A stretch of DNA of 64,000 nt from Geovibrio ferrireducens (GCF_026226615.1 NZ_JAJAPB010000007.1:1-64000), one strand, 5' to 3'. Positions 17,703-25,929 are shown, numbered from the stretch's first letter. Notes: generated from the sequence alone by a model not told the origin. Made by a program: numbers and translations.

Positions 17703-17980
17703 ATTTTATCTCCTTTGAGCTTGTTATAAATGTCCTTTCTCAGCCCGCCGTCCTTTATCTCTCTTCTTACCGATGCAAGATCCGAAACAACGGGGAAAAG
17801 CAGCTTGTAAAGCGGGTCTTTTTTTATGATTTTTTCTGCCGTTTCGGTCAGACCGTTTTTGAAAACGGTTCCGCTGTTGAGCCCGTTTACTGACGGGCCG
17901 ACATACACACAAACCGCTTGTTTTTTCTCAGCCGCAGGGTGTTCCTTTTTTGTTTTTGACAGTTTTTCATTTGTAGCCAT
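17699..17980 (-). CDS. Small tail-region protein of unknown role
   Basis: 93 aa. The Lys-rich N-terminal 20 residues are followed by a compact domain (YVGPSVNGLNSGTVFKNGLT ... LYKLLFPVVSDLASVRREI). It overlaps the sheath gene by 4 bases and the gene upstream by 14. Small ORFs at this position occur in many sheath operons. Function is not known to me. Confidence 0.65.
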   Translation of the reverse strand: MATNEKLSKTKKEHPAAEKKQAVCVYVGPSVNGLNSGTVFKNGLTETAEKIIKKDPLYKLLFPVVSDLASVRREIKDGGLRKDIYNKLKGDKI

Positions 17981-18461
17981 TTTCAGTACCTTCCAGAATT
18001 ATTGGGGCGGGTGAGCCCGTTTCATATTCAACACTGACAGCGCCGATAGCATATTTCAGAGCACCTCTTGTTCTGTCGATTCCGCTCGATACAGGGAGCT
18101 TCAGACGATAACTTTCACCGACAATGCGGTTTTGGAGCAGTATCATCCGCACCATGTCCAGCAAACGGAGAATTTCGTATGTCGGCGCATCAATGCCTTC
18201 GTTGTCGGTGTCTGCCGTCACGCCGATGTGTATTGTAAGGGGGATTGTAGCCAGTTCCTCATCGTCTTTAATTCCTTTCGGAAGTTCGAACATCACGTGA
18301 GGCCAGTCATCGTCTTTGTACTCCGGCGGTAGGCTGCCAATAAAAACATGAGGCAGAACAACGTCAGAACTGTCTTTCTTTGCGGCGAAAAAGAGCCTGT
18401 ATTCTTCAAAGCTGCTCTGAAAAAGCGACACGAGGGAGCGAAGTAATATAGCCGTTGTCAT
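17967..18461 (-). CDS. Probable tail terminator or completion protein
   Basis: 164 aa without a motif I can name with certainty. Size, mixed alpha/beta composition (LPHVFIGSLPPEY, IPLTIHIGVTADT) and place between the Z-like protein and the sheath fit a tail terminator that caps the tube and joins head to tail. Overlaps its neighbours by 4 and 14 bases. Confidence 0.55.
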   Translation of the reverse strand: MTTAILLRSLVSLFQSSFEEYRLFFAAKKDSSDVVLPHVFIGSLPPEYKDDDWPHVMFELPKGIKDDEELATIPLTIHIGVTADTDNEGIDAPTYEILRLLDMVRMILLQNRIVGESYRLKLPVSSGIDRTRGALKYAIGAVSVEYETGSPAPIILEGTENGYK

Positions 18462-19084
18462 TTTTTACCCCCGTGTTTAAAACCTTCGGTCATTTCGTGG
18501 GTAAAACGCTTTACAAAGCGCTCACGGCTGTTTGCTTCAATGCGCGCCTGCATATCAGGAGTTATCATTTGTCTGACACTAAGCCCGACAAGTTTGTAAA
18601 TGCGTTCTCTGCCGTCAGGGGATAAACCTTGACGGCTGTTTTGACGCTTATAGATATTCAACCCGCGGACAGGGGTGTCGGCAATGAAAGAACCCGCTAT
18701 CTTGTAACGTTTGCCGCGGCGGACTTCGACAGAGACCCCGACAGAAGGGCGGGGATTTGTTACTGTAAGAGGATCCGGCGAAAACTCGTAAAGAGGGATG
18801 CGCCGGGCGCGCCCTTTTTTGCCTACTGAGAGCTCGCCAGAAGGCGTGGTGTCGCCTAAGGCGGCGCGACGGACACTGAGGGCTTGCATAACACGATCTT
18901 TGCTGACATTCCAGTTTTCAGGGACTTCTTTAACAATATCAGACTGTACTCCGTCAAGGGTGCGGTTTATTGCCCGCACAGCCGACGACTTGACACGCTC
19001 TGGGAAAGATGAAATCAGCCCTGCGATTTCATGCACACCGTCTGAATTTATAGTGATATGCAGAGGCCTTTCACGTCTGTTCAT
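18458..19084 (-). CDS. Minor tail protein Z-like
   Basis: 208 aa. RVKSSAVRAINRTLDGVQSD is the conserved start of the prophage minor tail protein Z (GPZ) family, and the Arg-rich middle (KGRARRIPLYEFSP) and C-terminal KLVGLSVRQMIT also fit. It helps tail completion and head-tail joining. The gene lies between the FII-like connector and the tail terminator candidate. Confidence 0.78.
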   Translation of the reverse strand: MNRRERPLHITINSDGVHEIAGLISSFPERVKSSAVRAINRTLDGVQSDIVKEVPENWNVSKDRVMQALSVRRAALGDTTPSGELSVGKKGRARRIPLYEFSPDPLTVTNPRPSVGVSVEVRRGKRYKIAGSFIADTPVRGLNIYKRQNSRQGLSPDGRERIYKLVGLSVRQMITPDMQARIEANSRERFVKRFTHEMTEGFKHGGKK

Positions 19085-19085
19085 A

Positions 19086-19412
19086 TTATCTGCCCTCAGC
19101 GAGCACGAGATCTATTTCATACAGACCGCAATCGTTCACGGCGTTCTCAATCTGATAATGCTCGCTGTTAACTTCAACATAAAGTCCCGTAACTGGGGCT
19201 TCATCGAACTGAGATACCGCGGCAAAAAGCTTTTTGCGCCGTGTAACAAGTCCATTGATCTGCATGGCGGCGAATTTGTCTCCGGAACTCTCGTCAACAC
19301 TTTCTAAAACGCCGTCAATCTCTGCTCCGTTCCAGTTGACAGTCTCCCCGAATTCGCCAGCGCCGACAAAAACGCCCAGATCCTTTTCAAGCTGCTCTCT
19401 GAACTTGCTCAT
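19086..19412 (-). CDS. Head-tail connector (lambda gpFII / Gifsy-2-like)
   Basis: 108 aa. Features of the family listed as 'ATP-binding sugar transporter' from Gifsy-2, actually head-tail joining proteins: ATG followed by FREQLEKDLGVF, an internal INGLVTRRKKLF and a C-terminal beta-rich segment. It overlaps the spanin-like gene by 4 bases. Confidence 0.7.
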   Translation of the reverse strand: MSKFREQLEKDLGVFVGAGEFGETVNWNGAEIDGVLESVDESSGDKFAAMQINGLVTRRKKLFAAVSQFDEAPVTGLYVEVNSEHYQIENAVNDCGLYEIDLVLAEGR

Positions 19413-20008
19413 TCATCGCCTCCGGTCTGGTAGATCTCCCGCAGGGTGCTGACATATTCGTTCGTCATTGCGGCCTGAGTTTCGTATTTCCGTACTGCCG
19501 TTTTGAGTTCTTCGATAAAGTCTGCTATGCGGGTGAAAGAAGCTTTGTCGAAGCACTGTGTGCCGTTGTCTGCGAAAGAGACGGGCTCCCCCTTGTACTG
19601 CGGCCGGCTAAAAATTTCCTGCTGAGGGAAATAGGGCACAGTGGTTTTATAAACCGTTACATGTTTTGCCGTGCATGATGCGAGAGCGAGGAAACAAACG
19701 ACTATGACTGCCCATTTGCCGATGTCAAAAAAGCTTGTTGACTGCGCTTCTTCCTTCCTGGCTTTTTCTGTTTCTTCATGCTTCTTGAGTTCTTCACGCA
19801 TTTCAGAAGCATGATGAGTGAAGAGGTCTTTTGCCTCTTCGTTTTTGCTGAGCTCGGCCGCAGCGTGAGACAGATCCTTTTCGGTCTGCTCGTTCTTCGC
19901 TGTTTCGTACCCTGCCTTTTTGCCTTTCTGAAACAGGGTCCAGACAGCAAACAGAACCGCACCGAGCGCGGCAAAAAAGGCTATGATTTTAGCTTTTACG
20001 GTAAGCAT
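19409..20008 (-). CDS. Spanin-like protein with internal lipobox
   Basis: 199 aa. Residues 5-26 are an N-terminal transmembrane helix. Residues 35-90 form a charged coiled coil as in i-spanins (Rz). A second hydrophobic stretch (98-112, WAVIVVCFLALASC) ends in a lipobox with Cys112, followed by a periplasmic-type domain as in o-spanins (Rz1). Spanins disrupt the outer membrane in the last step of lysis. Whether it acts as one fused spanin or an internal start (for example Met70) makes a separate lipoprotein is open. Confidence 0.6.
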   Translation of the reverse strand: MLTVKAKIIAFFAALGAVLFAVWTLFQKGKKAGYETAKNEQTEKDLSHAAAELSKNEEAKDLFTHHASEMREELKKHEETEKARKEEAQSTSFFDIGKWAVIVVCFLALASCTAKHVTVYKTTVPYFPQQEIFSRPQYKGEPVSFADNGTQCFDKASFTRIADFIEELKTAVRKYETQAAMTNEYVSTLREIYQTGGDE

Positions 20009-20327
20009 TGATAAGCTCCACTATTTTTGCTGATGCCGCGTTCATCGCGGCTGTGACTGTGTCTATGATCCATTTATAAAATTTCACCTTGTACAGAAAC
20101 AGGCTGAGAATCGGGGCGAGAAAACACTCAAGGAGTGAAAAATTGAAAAAGCCGAGGAAAAACAGAGCGAAGTAAAAAGCAAGCCCCGTCCAGAACACCC
20201 AGAACTCAAGATCCGCAATGAGGGCGGCATCATCCTTGATGAACTTGGTTTTTACTATCTGCACGGCAAAATTGAGAAACAGAACCATCACAAGCAGATT
20301 CAGTGATACATATTCAAAGAGTTTCAT
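19989..20327 (-). CDS. Holin-like membrane protein
   Basis: 112 aa with hydrophobic segments at about 5-25, 43-65 and 66-83 and a C-terminal amphipathic helix (WIIDTVTAAMNAASAKIVEL). It lies in the lysis group between the putative endolysin and the spanin-like gene and overlaps both. A holin role is inferred from topology and position. Confidence 0.55.
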   Translation of the reverse strand: MKLFEYVSLNLLVMVLFLNFAVQIVKTKFIKDDAALIADLEFWVFWTGLAFYFALFFLGFFNFSLLECFLAPILSLFLYKVKFYKWIIDTVTAAMNAASAKIVELINAYRKS

Positions 20328-20731
20328 TATTCCGCCCCTCTGATGATCACTTTGATTCTGTTTTCGCCTTTGAGGCGTTCCAGAAAGCTTGACATTGCAA
20401 TGCGGCTGTCACTGATGAAACGCTCACCTTTTGCATTGTATGACGGTCTTGCTCCGAGCAGAATGCACCCGCGGGTATCATTGTGTGTGTTTCCGGCGTG
20501 GAAGATAATCTCACTTCTGCCCGGCACATTCTGAACATGAAATGTTTCGCCGAATTTGGGACTTGTATGTCTTACTGCTTCATACTCACCCGCGGGGATG
20601 CAGCTTATATTGCGCTGGTTACCGTTGTCAGGGTCTTCAAGCGTCATAGCCGTAACGATGCCGTCTATCATAAGCACACCGAGCGTATGAGTATCTGTCT
20701 GTTCAAGTCTCTGGATTTCAACTGTTTTCAT
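20327..20731 (-). CDS. DUF5675 family protein, probable endolysin
   Basis: 134 aa. ISCIPAGEYEAVRHTSPKFG and IIFHAGNTHNDTRGCILLG are the DUF5675 signatures. The HxGN...GC arrangement (His78, Cys89) looks like the active site of L,D-transpeptidase-like folds. DUF5675 genes commonly occur in phage lysis cassettes, so this is the best cell-wall hydrolase candidate. No other lysozyme or amidase is present in the prophage. Confidence 0.65.
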   Translation of the reverse strand: MKTVEIQRLEQTDTHTLGVLMIDGIVTAMTLEDPDNGNQRNISCIPAGEYEAVRHTSPKFGETFHVQNVPGRSEIIFHAGNTHNDTRGCILLGARPSYNAKGERFISDSRIAMSSFLERLKGENRIKVIIRGAE

Positions 20732-20963
20732 GCCTTCCTCCTTTAATACTGTCTATGCGTTTGTGCAGACCGCGTATGTCTTCGCGGGTTTTGTCTGCAT
20801 GGTCTTTCAGGTCTTCTTTTGTCGCGTATGTCGCTGTTACGCTTTTATCCAGTTCAAGCACCGAAATTTTTATGCTCGCTACACCGCTGGCTATTCTGAA
20901 CAGCACCCCGCCGATGGTAATCAGAGCAACCAGGATGCTCAGTAACAAAGCAATATTTTCCAT
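20718..20963 (-). CDS. Small membrane protein, holin or antiholin candidate
   Basis: 81 aa starting MENIALLLSILVALITIGG. One or two transmembrane spans are followed by a coiled coil (KEDLKDHADKTREDIRGLHK). The ATG at 20963 has AGGGG 6 bases upstream and is preferred over the one at 20969. It is the first gene of the lysis group. Confidence 0.6.
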   Translation of the reverse strand: MENIALLLSILVALITIGGVLFRIASGVASIKISVLELDKSVTATYATKEDLKDHADKTREDIRGLHKRIDSIKGGRHENS

Positions 20964-20991
20964 TTTCATCCCCTCTTGATTCTTAGCAGTA

Positions 20992-21094
20992 CCCCCTCCG
21001 GAGAGGGGGCTGAGCCAAAGCCCAAGGTACGGTTGCAGGAGAAAGGAGGTAACGGCCTTCTCCGGTGTCTCCTGCCGTCAGGAGGGCAGGAGAC
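20992..21094. other. Strong hairpins between capsid and lysis genes
   Basis: CCCCCTC-CGGA-GAGGGGG (20992-21009) and a 10-bp perfect stem GTCTCCTGCC/GGCAGGAGAC (21067-21076 with 21085-21094). Between them GGAGAA/TTCTCC (21038-21063) can also pair. There is no T-run. They may slow or attenuate transcription from head into lysis genes. Confidence 0.45.
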
Positions 21095-21112
21095 TAGGGG
21101 GAAAGCCGGGTG

Positions 21113-21445
21113 TCAGTCGGCGGCGGATTCTTTATAGCTCTCTGCCAAAAGGCGGACGAGATCTTCTTTCTTCGCTTTCGGTTCGTAGCTCACATCAAGC
21201 TGCTCAAGGTACTCTTTGATCTCCTTAACGGTCATTGTGCCTATTGCCGCGATGAGTTCTTCAATGGTCATTGACGGGTCAAGCTCTTTTACCTCTGCCT
21301 CGGCCACTGCGGCGGCGTTTGCGCTGACAAGCCCTGCTTTCGCGAATGCTGCCGCGTCACCATCGGAGAGTTCAAGCGTTTTCCCTGCGGGGATGAACTC
21401 GCCTTTATATTTTATGCGTTTGAGAGTAATGACTTTTTTCATCAC
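21113..21445 (-). CDS. Capsid-linked protein with HeH/SAP-like C-terminus
   Basis: 110 aa. The N-terminal 45 residues (VITLKRIKYKGEFIPAGKTL) match short phage proteins found after lambda-type capsid genes. The C-terminal MTVKEIKEYLEQLDVSYEPK..KEDLVRLL is a HeH/LEM-like helix-extended-helix motif. Overlaps the capsid gene by 4 bases. Role unknown; a head-assembly or DNA-contact role is possible. Confidence 0.68.
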   Translation of the reverse strand: MMKKVITLKRIKYKGEFIPAGKTLELSDGDAAAFAKAGLVSANAAAVAEAEVKELDPSMTIEELIAAIGTMTVKEIKEYLEQLDVSYEPKAKKEDLVRLLAESYKESAAD

Positions 21446-22473
21446 AGCACCTTCGCGACAAGCACACTGTTGGGGTGGAGCAGAGCAGGAAGAGGTGAGC
21501 TTTCGATGTGAACTTCCGTTCCTTTGCCGTTCTCATCGTCTTTTGACCATACAAACTCGCTCATTGCTACAAGTCCGCCCGCTTTCATGTTCGCAATTGC
21601 GCCGTGGTAGAAACGGTTGTCAGCCTTGGAGTCGGCAACGATCACGCTGTCTTCGGGAATGAGCGGAGTTATTTCTGACGTGTCCTCATCGAGGTAATAC
21701 TCGCCGTAAGTGAAGAAAGTCGCGAACTCCGCAGGGGCGGCGAACTTGACAACGCCGAGATTATCATCGCGTTCGGGCTTAAGTGCGGCTACGTTGTAGC
21801 CCAGCGCCTGAAAGTATTCCTTAACTTCTGTATTAGCGAGAAAGGCCGACATGGCGTTATCGCCGAAAATCACAGTGTCGGGCTTGTAGCCTTCCATTGC
21901 AAGCTGCTTGAACCACGCCCTGAGGTCTGAAATGGGCTTTGAGCCGGACTGACTCCATCTGTCGCCGAGTGTCAGTTCTACAGAGAGATCAGCGTCTCTC
22001 TGATAGTCTATCTCTCTGTCTACGCCCTCACCTTTTATGACCGTTTTGCCCTCTACGATGGCCTGAGCAGCCATATATTCAACTCTGGCGGCGATGCTGT
22101 TTCTTTTCTCCACGAGTGCGTCTGCAACCTTTTCCGCAAGCCGCTCAGACGGTGACAGAGCGCGGGAATACGGAGACTCTCCGGCGATGCGGTTGTTCAG
22201 TTCCGTCACATCAAAAGGAGTCTGGAGATGTATGTACGCGGGCTTTACGTTTGTTGTTTCAAAGCCGGACTTACGCATCGGTATGCCGTTGCTCATGGGG
22301 CTTACGAACGGAGCAAGCTTTGACTTGCCGCGTTTTTTGATGTCTATATCAACTGATGTTGTATCCAGCGGAGCCGTTGTTCTGAAAAACCTATTGATAA
22401 GAAAGGTTTTCGGCGCGGGCGCTTCCTGGACTGCGAGGTTCAGGGTCCTTATGTCAAATATGTCGAGGCTCAT
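21442..22473 (-). CDS. Major capsid protein (lambda gpE family)
   Basis: 343 aa. The start MSLDIFDIRTLNLAVQ and blocks TTSVDIDIKKRGKSKLAPFV, GKTVIKGEGVDREIDYQRDA and NPNSVLVAKVL fit lambda gpE (HK97 fold). It forms the icosahedral shell stabilised by the decoration protein encoded just upstream. Confidence 0.93.
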   Translation of the reverse strand: MSLDIFDIRTLNLAVQEAPAPKTFLINRFFRTTAPLDTTSVDIDIKKRGKSKLAPFVSPMSNGIPMRKSGFETTNVKPAYIHLQTPFDVTELNNRIAGESPYSRALSPSERLAEKVADALVEKRNSIAARVEYMAAQAIVEGKTVIKGEGVDREIDYQRDADLSVELTLGDRWSQSGSKPISDLRAWFKQLAMEGYKPDTVIFGDNAMSAFLANTEVKEYFQALGYNVAALKPERDDNLGVVKFAAPAEFATFFTYGEYYLDEDTSEITPLIPEDSVIVADSKADNRFYHGAIANMKAGGLVAMSEFVWSKDDENGKGTEVHIESSPLPALLHPNSVLVAKVL

Positions 22474-22814
22474 TAAAACATCTCCTTGATAAATATTGAG
22501 CGGATATGCAGAGCGTCTTTTACGCTTTCTGCCGTGTGCCCTGGGCCGTAGGTGAGCTCGTCTGACGCGAACTCGCCAGTGGTGTATGCGATTGTGACCT
22601 TATCGCCCGCGGTTGCGTCGACATCCTCTGCGAGGATGGCTACGGGGTCTTCCGAACCGTCTTCCGCGGCGGCGAGGGACAGTTTGAACTTGCCGTCTGT
22701 GTCTTTGCCAAGGAGCGCGCCGCGCTTGAGAGCAGAGCCGGAAGCAAGGACTATACCTGCTGTCTGGCGCGGGAATGTTCCGGCTATCAGGTTGTCGGGT
22801 ATGAACTGGCTCAT
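22473..22814 (-). CDS. Head decoration protein (lambda gpD family)
   Basis: 113 aa. DNLIAGTFPRQTAGIVLASG and LKRGALLGKDTDGKFKL are gpD signatures, and the product is beta-rich. Trimers bind the expanded capsid at threefold sites and stabilise packaged DNA. Overlaps protease and abuts the capsid gene. Confidence 0.9.
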   Translation of the reverse strand: MSQFIPDNLIAGTFPRQTAGIVLASGSALKRGALLGKDTDGKFKLSLAAAEDGSEDPVAILAEDVDATAGDKVTIAYTTGEFASDELTYGPGHTAESVKDALHIRSIFIKEMF

Positions 22815-23236
22815 TTTTTGTTCTCCATTTTCGATTTCATTTTCTCTGCTAAGCTCGCCGCGAGAGTTGCCTGAGCTTTTTCTGCGGTGGGTTTTTCATC
22901 CGCAGGGATGACGACGGGGGACTCGGTTTCGAGTTTGCCGAGAATAGACGCTCCGTCTTTTTTAAGCTGCTGGAGCACCTGCATTGATGCCTGTTCCCCT
23001 GTTGTTTTGCCGTCGAATTTGAGTTTCTGGATAAGCTCTTCTGCGCCGGGCACGAGAGCCGCTTCGACTGACTGTATTCTTTTTGTCTCGGCTTCTCTGC
23101 CTTCTGCGATGAGAGCGGCGGCTATATCAGGGTGGTTTGCTTTTACTGTTTCTGCTGTGAGAGCGGCGTTTTCGGGGTTCTCAGCGGAAACAGAGCCCTT
23201 TGTTGCAGTGAGGGCGGTTCCGTCTTTTGTCTGCAT
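22811..23236 (-). CDS. Nested scaffold protein (lambda Nu3-like) by internal start
   Basis: In-frame ATG at 23236 is preceded by GGAGGA (23244-23249) with 7-8-base spacing, a stronger ribosome binding site than many genes here. The product of 141 aa starts MQTKDGTALTATKGS and is the complete helical C-terminal part of the protease protein. Lambda makes Nu3 in the same way. Confidence 0.7.
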   Translation of the reverse strand: MQTKDGTALTATKGSVSAENPENAALTAETVKANHPDIAAALIAEGREAETKRIQSVEAALVPGAEELIQKLKFDGKTTGEQASMQVLQQLKKDGASILGKLETESPVVIPADEKPTAEKAQATLAASLAEKMKSKMENKK

Positions 23237-24037
23237 TGAGTTATCCTCCGTTAATTCGTTTATGAGTGATTCGAGACTTCCTGTCTTGTCGGCGAGTTTA
23301 TGAGCAACAGCATCCGTGCCGATTCTGAGTCCGCCGTGGTCTCCTGCGCTGATGATTTCCTCAGGGGTCATGCCGCGGAATTTTGCGACCTTGCTTATAA
23401 AAACATCCGCCATCTTGTCTATGTTTCTGAGTATCTGCGCGCGGCCTTCAGGGGTTTCGGCATCGGGGCGTTTGTTAGGGGATTTTGATGATACGATTTC
23501 GATTACGTTTTCTGAGCAGCCTTTGCAGATCGTTGCCACAACGCCGATAGAACCGAGCTCTGCCATGTCGTTTACTATGATTTCATCCGCGGCGGCGGCG
23601 ATGTAATATGCCGCACTGGCGCAGGTTGCCCCTGCGTATGCTTTGATGGGCTTCACTGCTCTGGCGGCGTAGATGGCTTCCGCAAGCTCGTCAATCCCCG
23701 CTACTTCTCCGCCGGGCGAATTGATTTCGAGAATGATTGATGTCACCTCGTCGTTTTCGAGAGCGGCGTTCAGATCTTTGGCAACATCGGAAACGGCTGT
23801 AGCTCCGCAAATATGCGTAAAGAGGTTGGCATATCTGAAAATAATGCCTGTGATGGGGATTATCGCTACATTACCCCTTACCGTGGCTTTGCGTGTGTTT
23901 TTAAGCGGTTCCCCGTCCTTCATCCGGACGGCCTCTATTTTGCCGTCTTTATGAGCGGATATTATCTCGTACATCTGCTCAAGCTTCGCAGACGACATCA
24001 TCCACTGCGTGTCTAAAAGTGCTGTTAAAATATTCAT
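22811..24037 (-). CDS. S49 head maturation protease with scaffold domain (lambda gpC-like)
   Basis: 408 aa. The N-terminal S49 peptidase domain contains NSPGGEVAGIDELAEAIY and the catalytic serine region GATCASAAYYIAAAADEI. Residues from about 268 on are Glu/Ala/Lys-rich and helical, as in the lambda Nu3 scaffold. Like lambda C/Nu3 the scaffold part can be made from an internal start (see 22811-23236). The protease cleaves scaffold and portal during head maturation. Confidence 0.92.
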   Translation of the reverse strand: MNILTALLDTQWMMSSAKLEQMYEIISAHKDGKIEAVRMKDGEPLKNTRKATVRGNVAIIPITGIIFRYANLFTHICGATAVSDVAKDLNAALENDEVTSIILEINSPGGEVAGIDELAEAIYAARAVKPIKAYAGATCASAAYYIAAAADEIIVNDMAELGSIGVVATICKGCSENVIEIVSSKSPNKRPDAETPEGRAQILRNIDKMADVFISKVAKFRGMTPEEIISAGDHGGLRIGTDAVAHKLADKTGSLESLINELTEDNSMQTKDGTALTATKGSVSAENPENAALTAETVKANHPDIAAALIAEGREAETKRIQSVEAALVPGAEELIQKLKFDGKTTGEQASMQVLQQLKKDGASILGKLETESPVVIPADEKPTAEKAQATLAASLAEKMKSKMENKK

Positions 24038-25560
24038 ATCTCACCGCCTCTGAGGCCGTATTGTTCCATCTGTTTAAGCTCCTCTCCTCTTTGTCTGAGG
24101 TTCTTTTTGTAGTCTCCGCCAGTCAAGTTAATCGTTTCCTCTTTGAGGGTTGTTATTCCGGTTTCGATACGGGTTTTAGCTGCATTAATCTGTTTCATTT
24201 CATCAATCATGCCTTTCGCGGGGCCTACCCATTCAGCACCGAGATAAGCCTTTCTGCGGAGCGGATCAGCAAAAAAGCCCGGCGCGGAAATGCGGCCGAG
24301 TGCTACTGCTTCCCATAACCAGCGTTCATAAATCGGCTGTATGAAATATGTGGCGAGCCACATGCGGCGGTGTTTGAAAAAGCGCCATGCTTCGTGCATT
24401 GCGGCCTGACTGGCGGAATAGCTGCTCTGGAATATTTTGAGCATGATTTCAAAAGGTACACCGAGGGAGGCTCCTATCTGCTTTACAATCGCATTGAAAA
24501 ACGGATCAAAACCACTGTTGGGTCTGCCGGGGATGGGGTTTTCTATTGTTTTACCTTTGCCGAGATGAACCATAGTTCCGGCACTCATTTTCGTTTCAGA
24601 AACTGCGTCCTCTTTTTTGCCGTCCGGATTTTCGAGATCGTCAATATCGTCATAGTCTTCGTCTTTGAGGAAAACGGTGTACATGCCGCTGATTACCGCT
24701 GCCATGAGCTCGGCGTTTGTGTACTGCTCCAGCTGGCGCAGAGCTTCAATTACAGGTGTCAGATATGGGATTCCTCTTGTTTGCCCGACTCTCTCTTTTT
24801 CAAACAGGTGTATCACGTTGCGGAGACCGAGAGAGTTATATGCGGGGACTTCGTACCATTCTTTTTTCTGAGCAAAATAGCGCAGGGAACCGGGGTGGAA
24901 TGATGAGAAATGGTATTTAACAGGGGCTCCGTTTTCGTCCTTTTCGATACCTGACGTGAGCTGCTCTGTATCGAACTTGTTGTCGGGGTTAGAGCACCTG
25001 TCCGCCTCGATGAGGTTGACAACGAGCTTGTAAGGGCTGTTGCGGTCTTTTATATGCGTAAGCACGCCGAACGATTCGCCGTTTATCAGCGCGGAGGTAA
25101 ACGCCAGTTCCTGAAGTCCGTAAAAATTGAGACAGCGCTCAATGTCGCACTCTGTACTGTCGGCGAAGAGTTCAAACTCGCGTTCGGTGTTTGCCTCCCA
25201 CTTCTCGGCCTCAGCGTCACTCATGCCGAGCACATCACGGTCAATGCGCGCATCGAGATAAAGCCCGCTGCCGACAACATTATCACGGCATGTGCGGATT
25301 ATGCCTCTGCCGAGAAGGGTGTTTCTGGCGAGATCCCGCGAACGGGGCCGCAGGACAGAGAGGGCGGAGTTTATATCGGAGTCGGCATCGCCGCGGGAGG
25401 CGCGCCATGACTTGAGGGCGGGTTTGTCTGATGCGCCGCTGAATGCGTCATACATGCCCAGTCTGATACGGGCTGCCATGCGCTTCTGCGCAGCCACAGG
25501 GGCCACGAAGCGGATTGCTTTATCTATAAGGTTTTCGGTTATTGCGGGATAGGGTTTCAC
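24034..25560 (-). CDS. Portal protein (lambda gpB family)
   Basis: 508 aa. RPRSRDLARNTLLGRGIIRT, SCLNFYGLQELAF-type helices, HLFEKERVGQTRGIPYLTPV and SYSASQAAMHEAWRFFKHRR are typical for lambda-type portals. Twelve copies form the DNA channel at one vertex. Overlaps the gpW-like gene upstream and the protease downstream by 4 bases each. Confidence 0.93.
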   Translation of the reverse strand: MKPYPAITENLIDKAIRFVAPVAAQKRMAARIRLGMYDAFSGASDKPALKSWRASRGDADSDINSALSVLRPRSRDLARNTLLGRGIIRTCRDNVVGSGLYLDARIDRDVLGMSDAEAEKWEANTEREFELFADSTECDIERCLNFYGLQELAFTSALINGESFGVLTHIKDRNSPYKLVVNLIEADRCSNPDNKFDTEQLTSGIEKDENGAPVKYHFSSFHPGSLRYFAQKKEWYEVPAYNSLGLRNVIHLFEKERVGQTRGIPYLTPVIEALRQLEQYTNAELMAAVISGMYTVFLKDEDYDDIDDLENPDGKKEDAVSETKMSAGTMVHLGKGKTIENPIPGRPNSGFDPFFNAIVKQIGASLGVPFEIMLKIFQSSYSASQAAMHEAWRFFKHRRMWLATYFIQPIYERWLWEAVALGRISAPGFFADPLRRKAYLGAEWVGPAKGMIDEMKQINAAKTRIETGITTLKEETINLTGGDYKKNLRQRGEELKQMEQYGLRGGEI

Positions 25561-25775
25561 AGCGGAACCACCTGAACCCTGCGGAACCCGCCTCCGCGGG
25601 AGAGGGTTTTGACTTTGCGTTCCCAGTAGTCGATATTGGAGCGGATTTCAGCGGCATCGGCGCGGGTTAGAGCGCGGCTGCCTATTGTGTAACTCTGCCC
25701 TGTGGCCACAGCTTTATCAGCTTCGAGCCAGTGTTCAAGGTGCGCCTTTGCTGTGTCAAGGGTGATTCCTGCCAT
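25557..25775 (-). CDS. Small head-tail joining protein (gpW-like, DUF6148)
   Basis: 72 aa. ITLDTAKAHLEHWLEADKAVATGQSYTIGSRALTRADAAEI..NIDYWERKVKTL matches the small helical family found directly before lambda-type portals. First gene of the head-tail operon, with the phased repeats at 25831-25890 just upstream. Confidence 0.8.
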   Translation of the reverse strand: MAGITLDTAKAHLEHWLEADKAVATGQSYTIGSRALTRADAAEIRSNIDYWERKVKTLSRGGGFRRVQVVPL

Positions 25776-25830
25776 TTGTCCCCTCCATTTAAGGGAACGT
25801 TAGACCATGAAACGGAATCAGTCTAATAAT

Positions 25831-25890
25831 GCTGTATAAACATTGGAATGCTGTATAAATATGTATAAAAATGTATAAAGATTTATAAAG
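25831..25890 (-). promoter_or_regulatory. Phased TGTATAAA repeats upstream of late operon
   Basis: Perfect TGTATAAA copies at 25833, 25852, 25862 and 25872 and a one-mismatch copy (TTTATAAA) at 25882. Spacings are 19, 10, 10 and 10 bases, so the units face one side of the helix. They end about 55 bases before the first morphogenesis gene and may be the binding array of a late transcription activator. Confidence 0.55.
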
Positions 25891-25904
25891 ATGTTAAAGG
25901 GAAA

Positions 25905-25920
25905 CCCCGCCGAAGCGGGG
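25905..25920 (-). terminator. Hairpin terminator of cargo gene
   Basis: CCCCGC-TTCG-GCGGGG on the minus strand, a stable UUCG tetraloop hairpin followed by TTTCCCTTT, 10 bases after the stop codon of the gene at 25930. The weak T-tract makes it a moderate candidate. Confidence 0.6.
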
Positions 25921-25929
25921 CATGGGTTA

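Noticed and set aside
19702-19974. Open frame nested in the spanin-like gene as a possible Rz1
   Set aside because: It is basic and has no signal peptide or lipobox; the lipobox is in the main frame.
22094-22489. Long plus-strand frames opposite capsid and portal genes
   Set aside because: Antisense shadows of strongly coding genes without ribosome binding sites.
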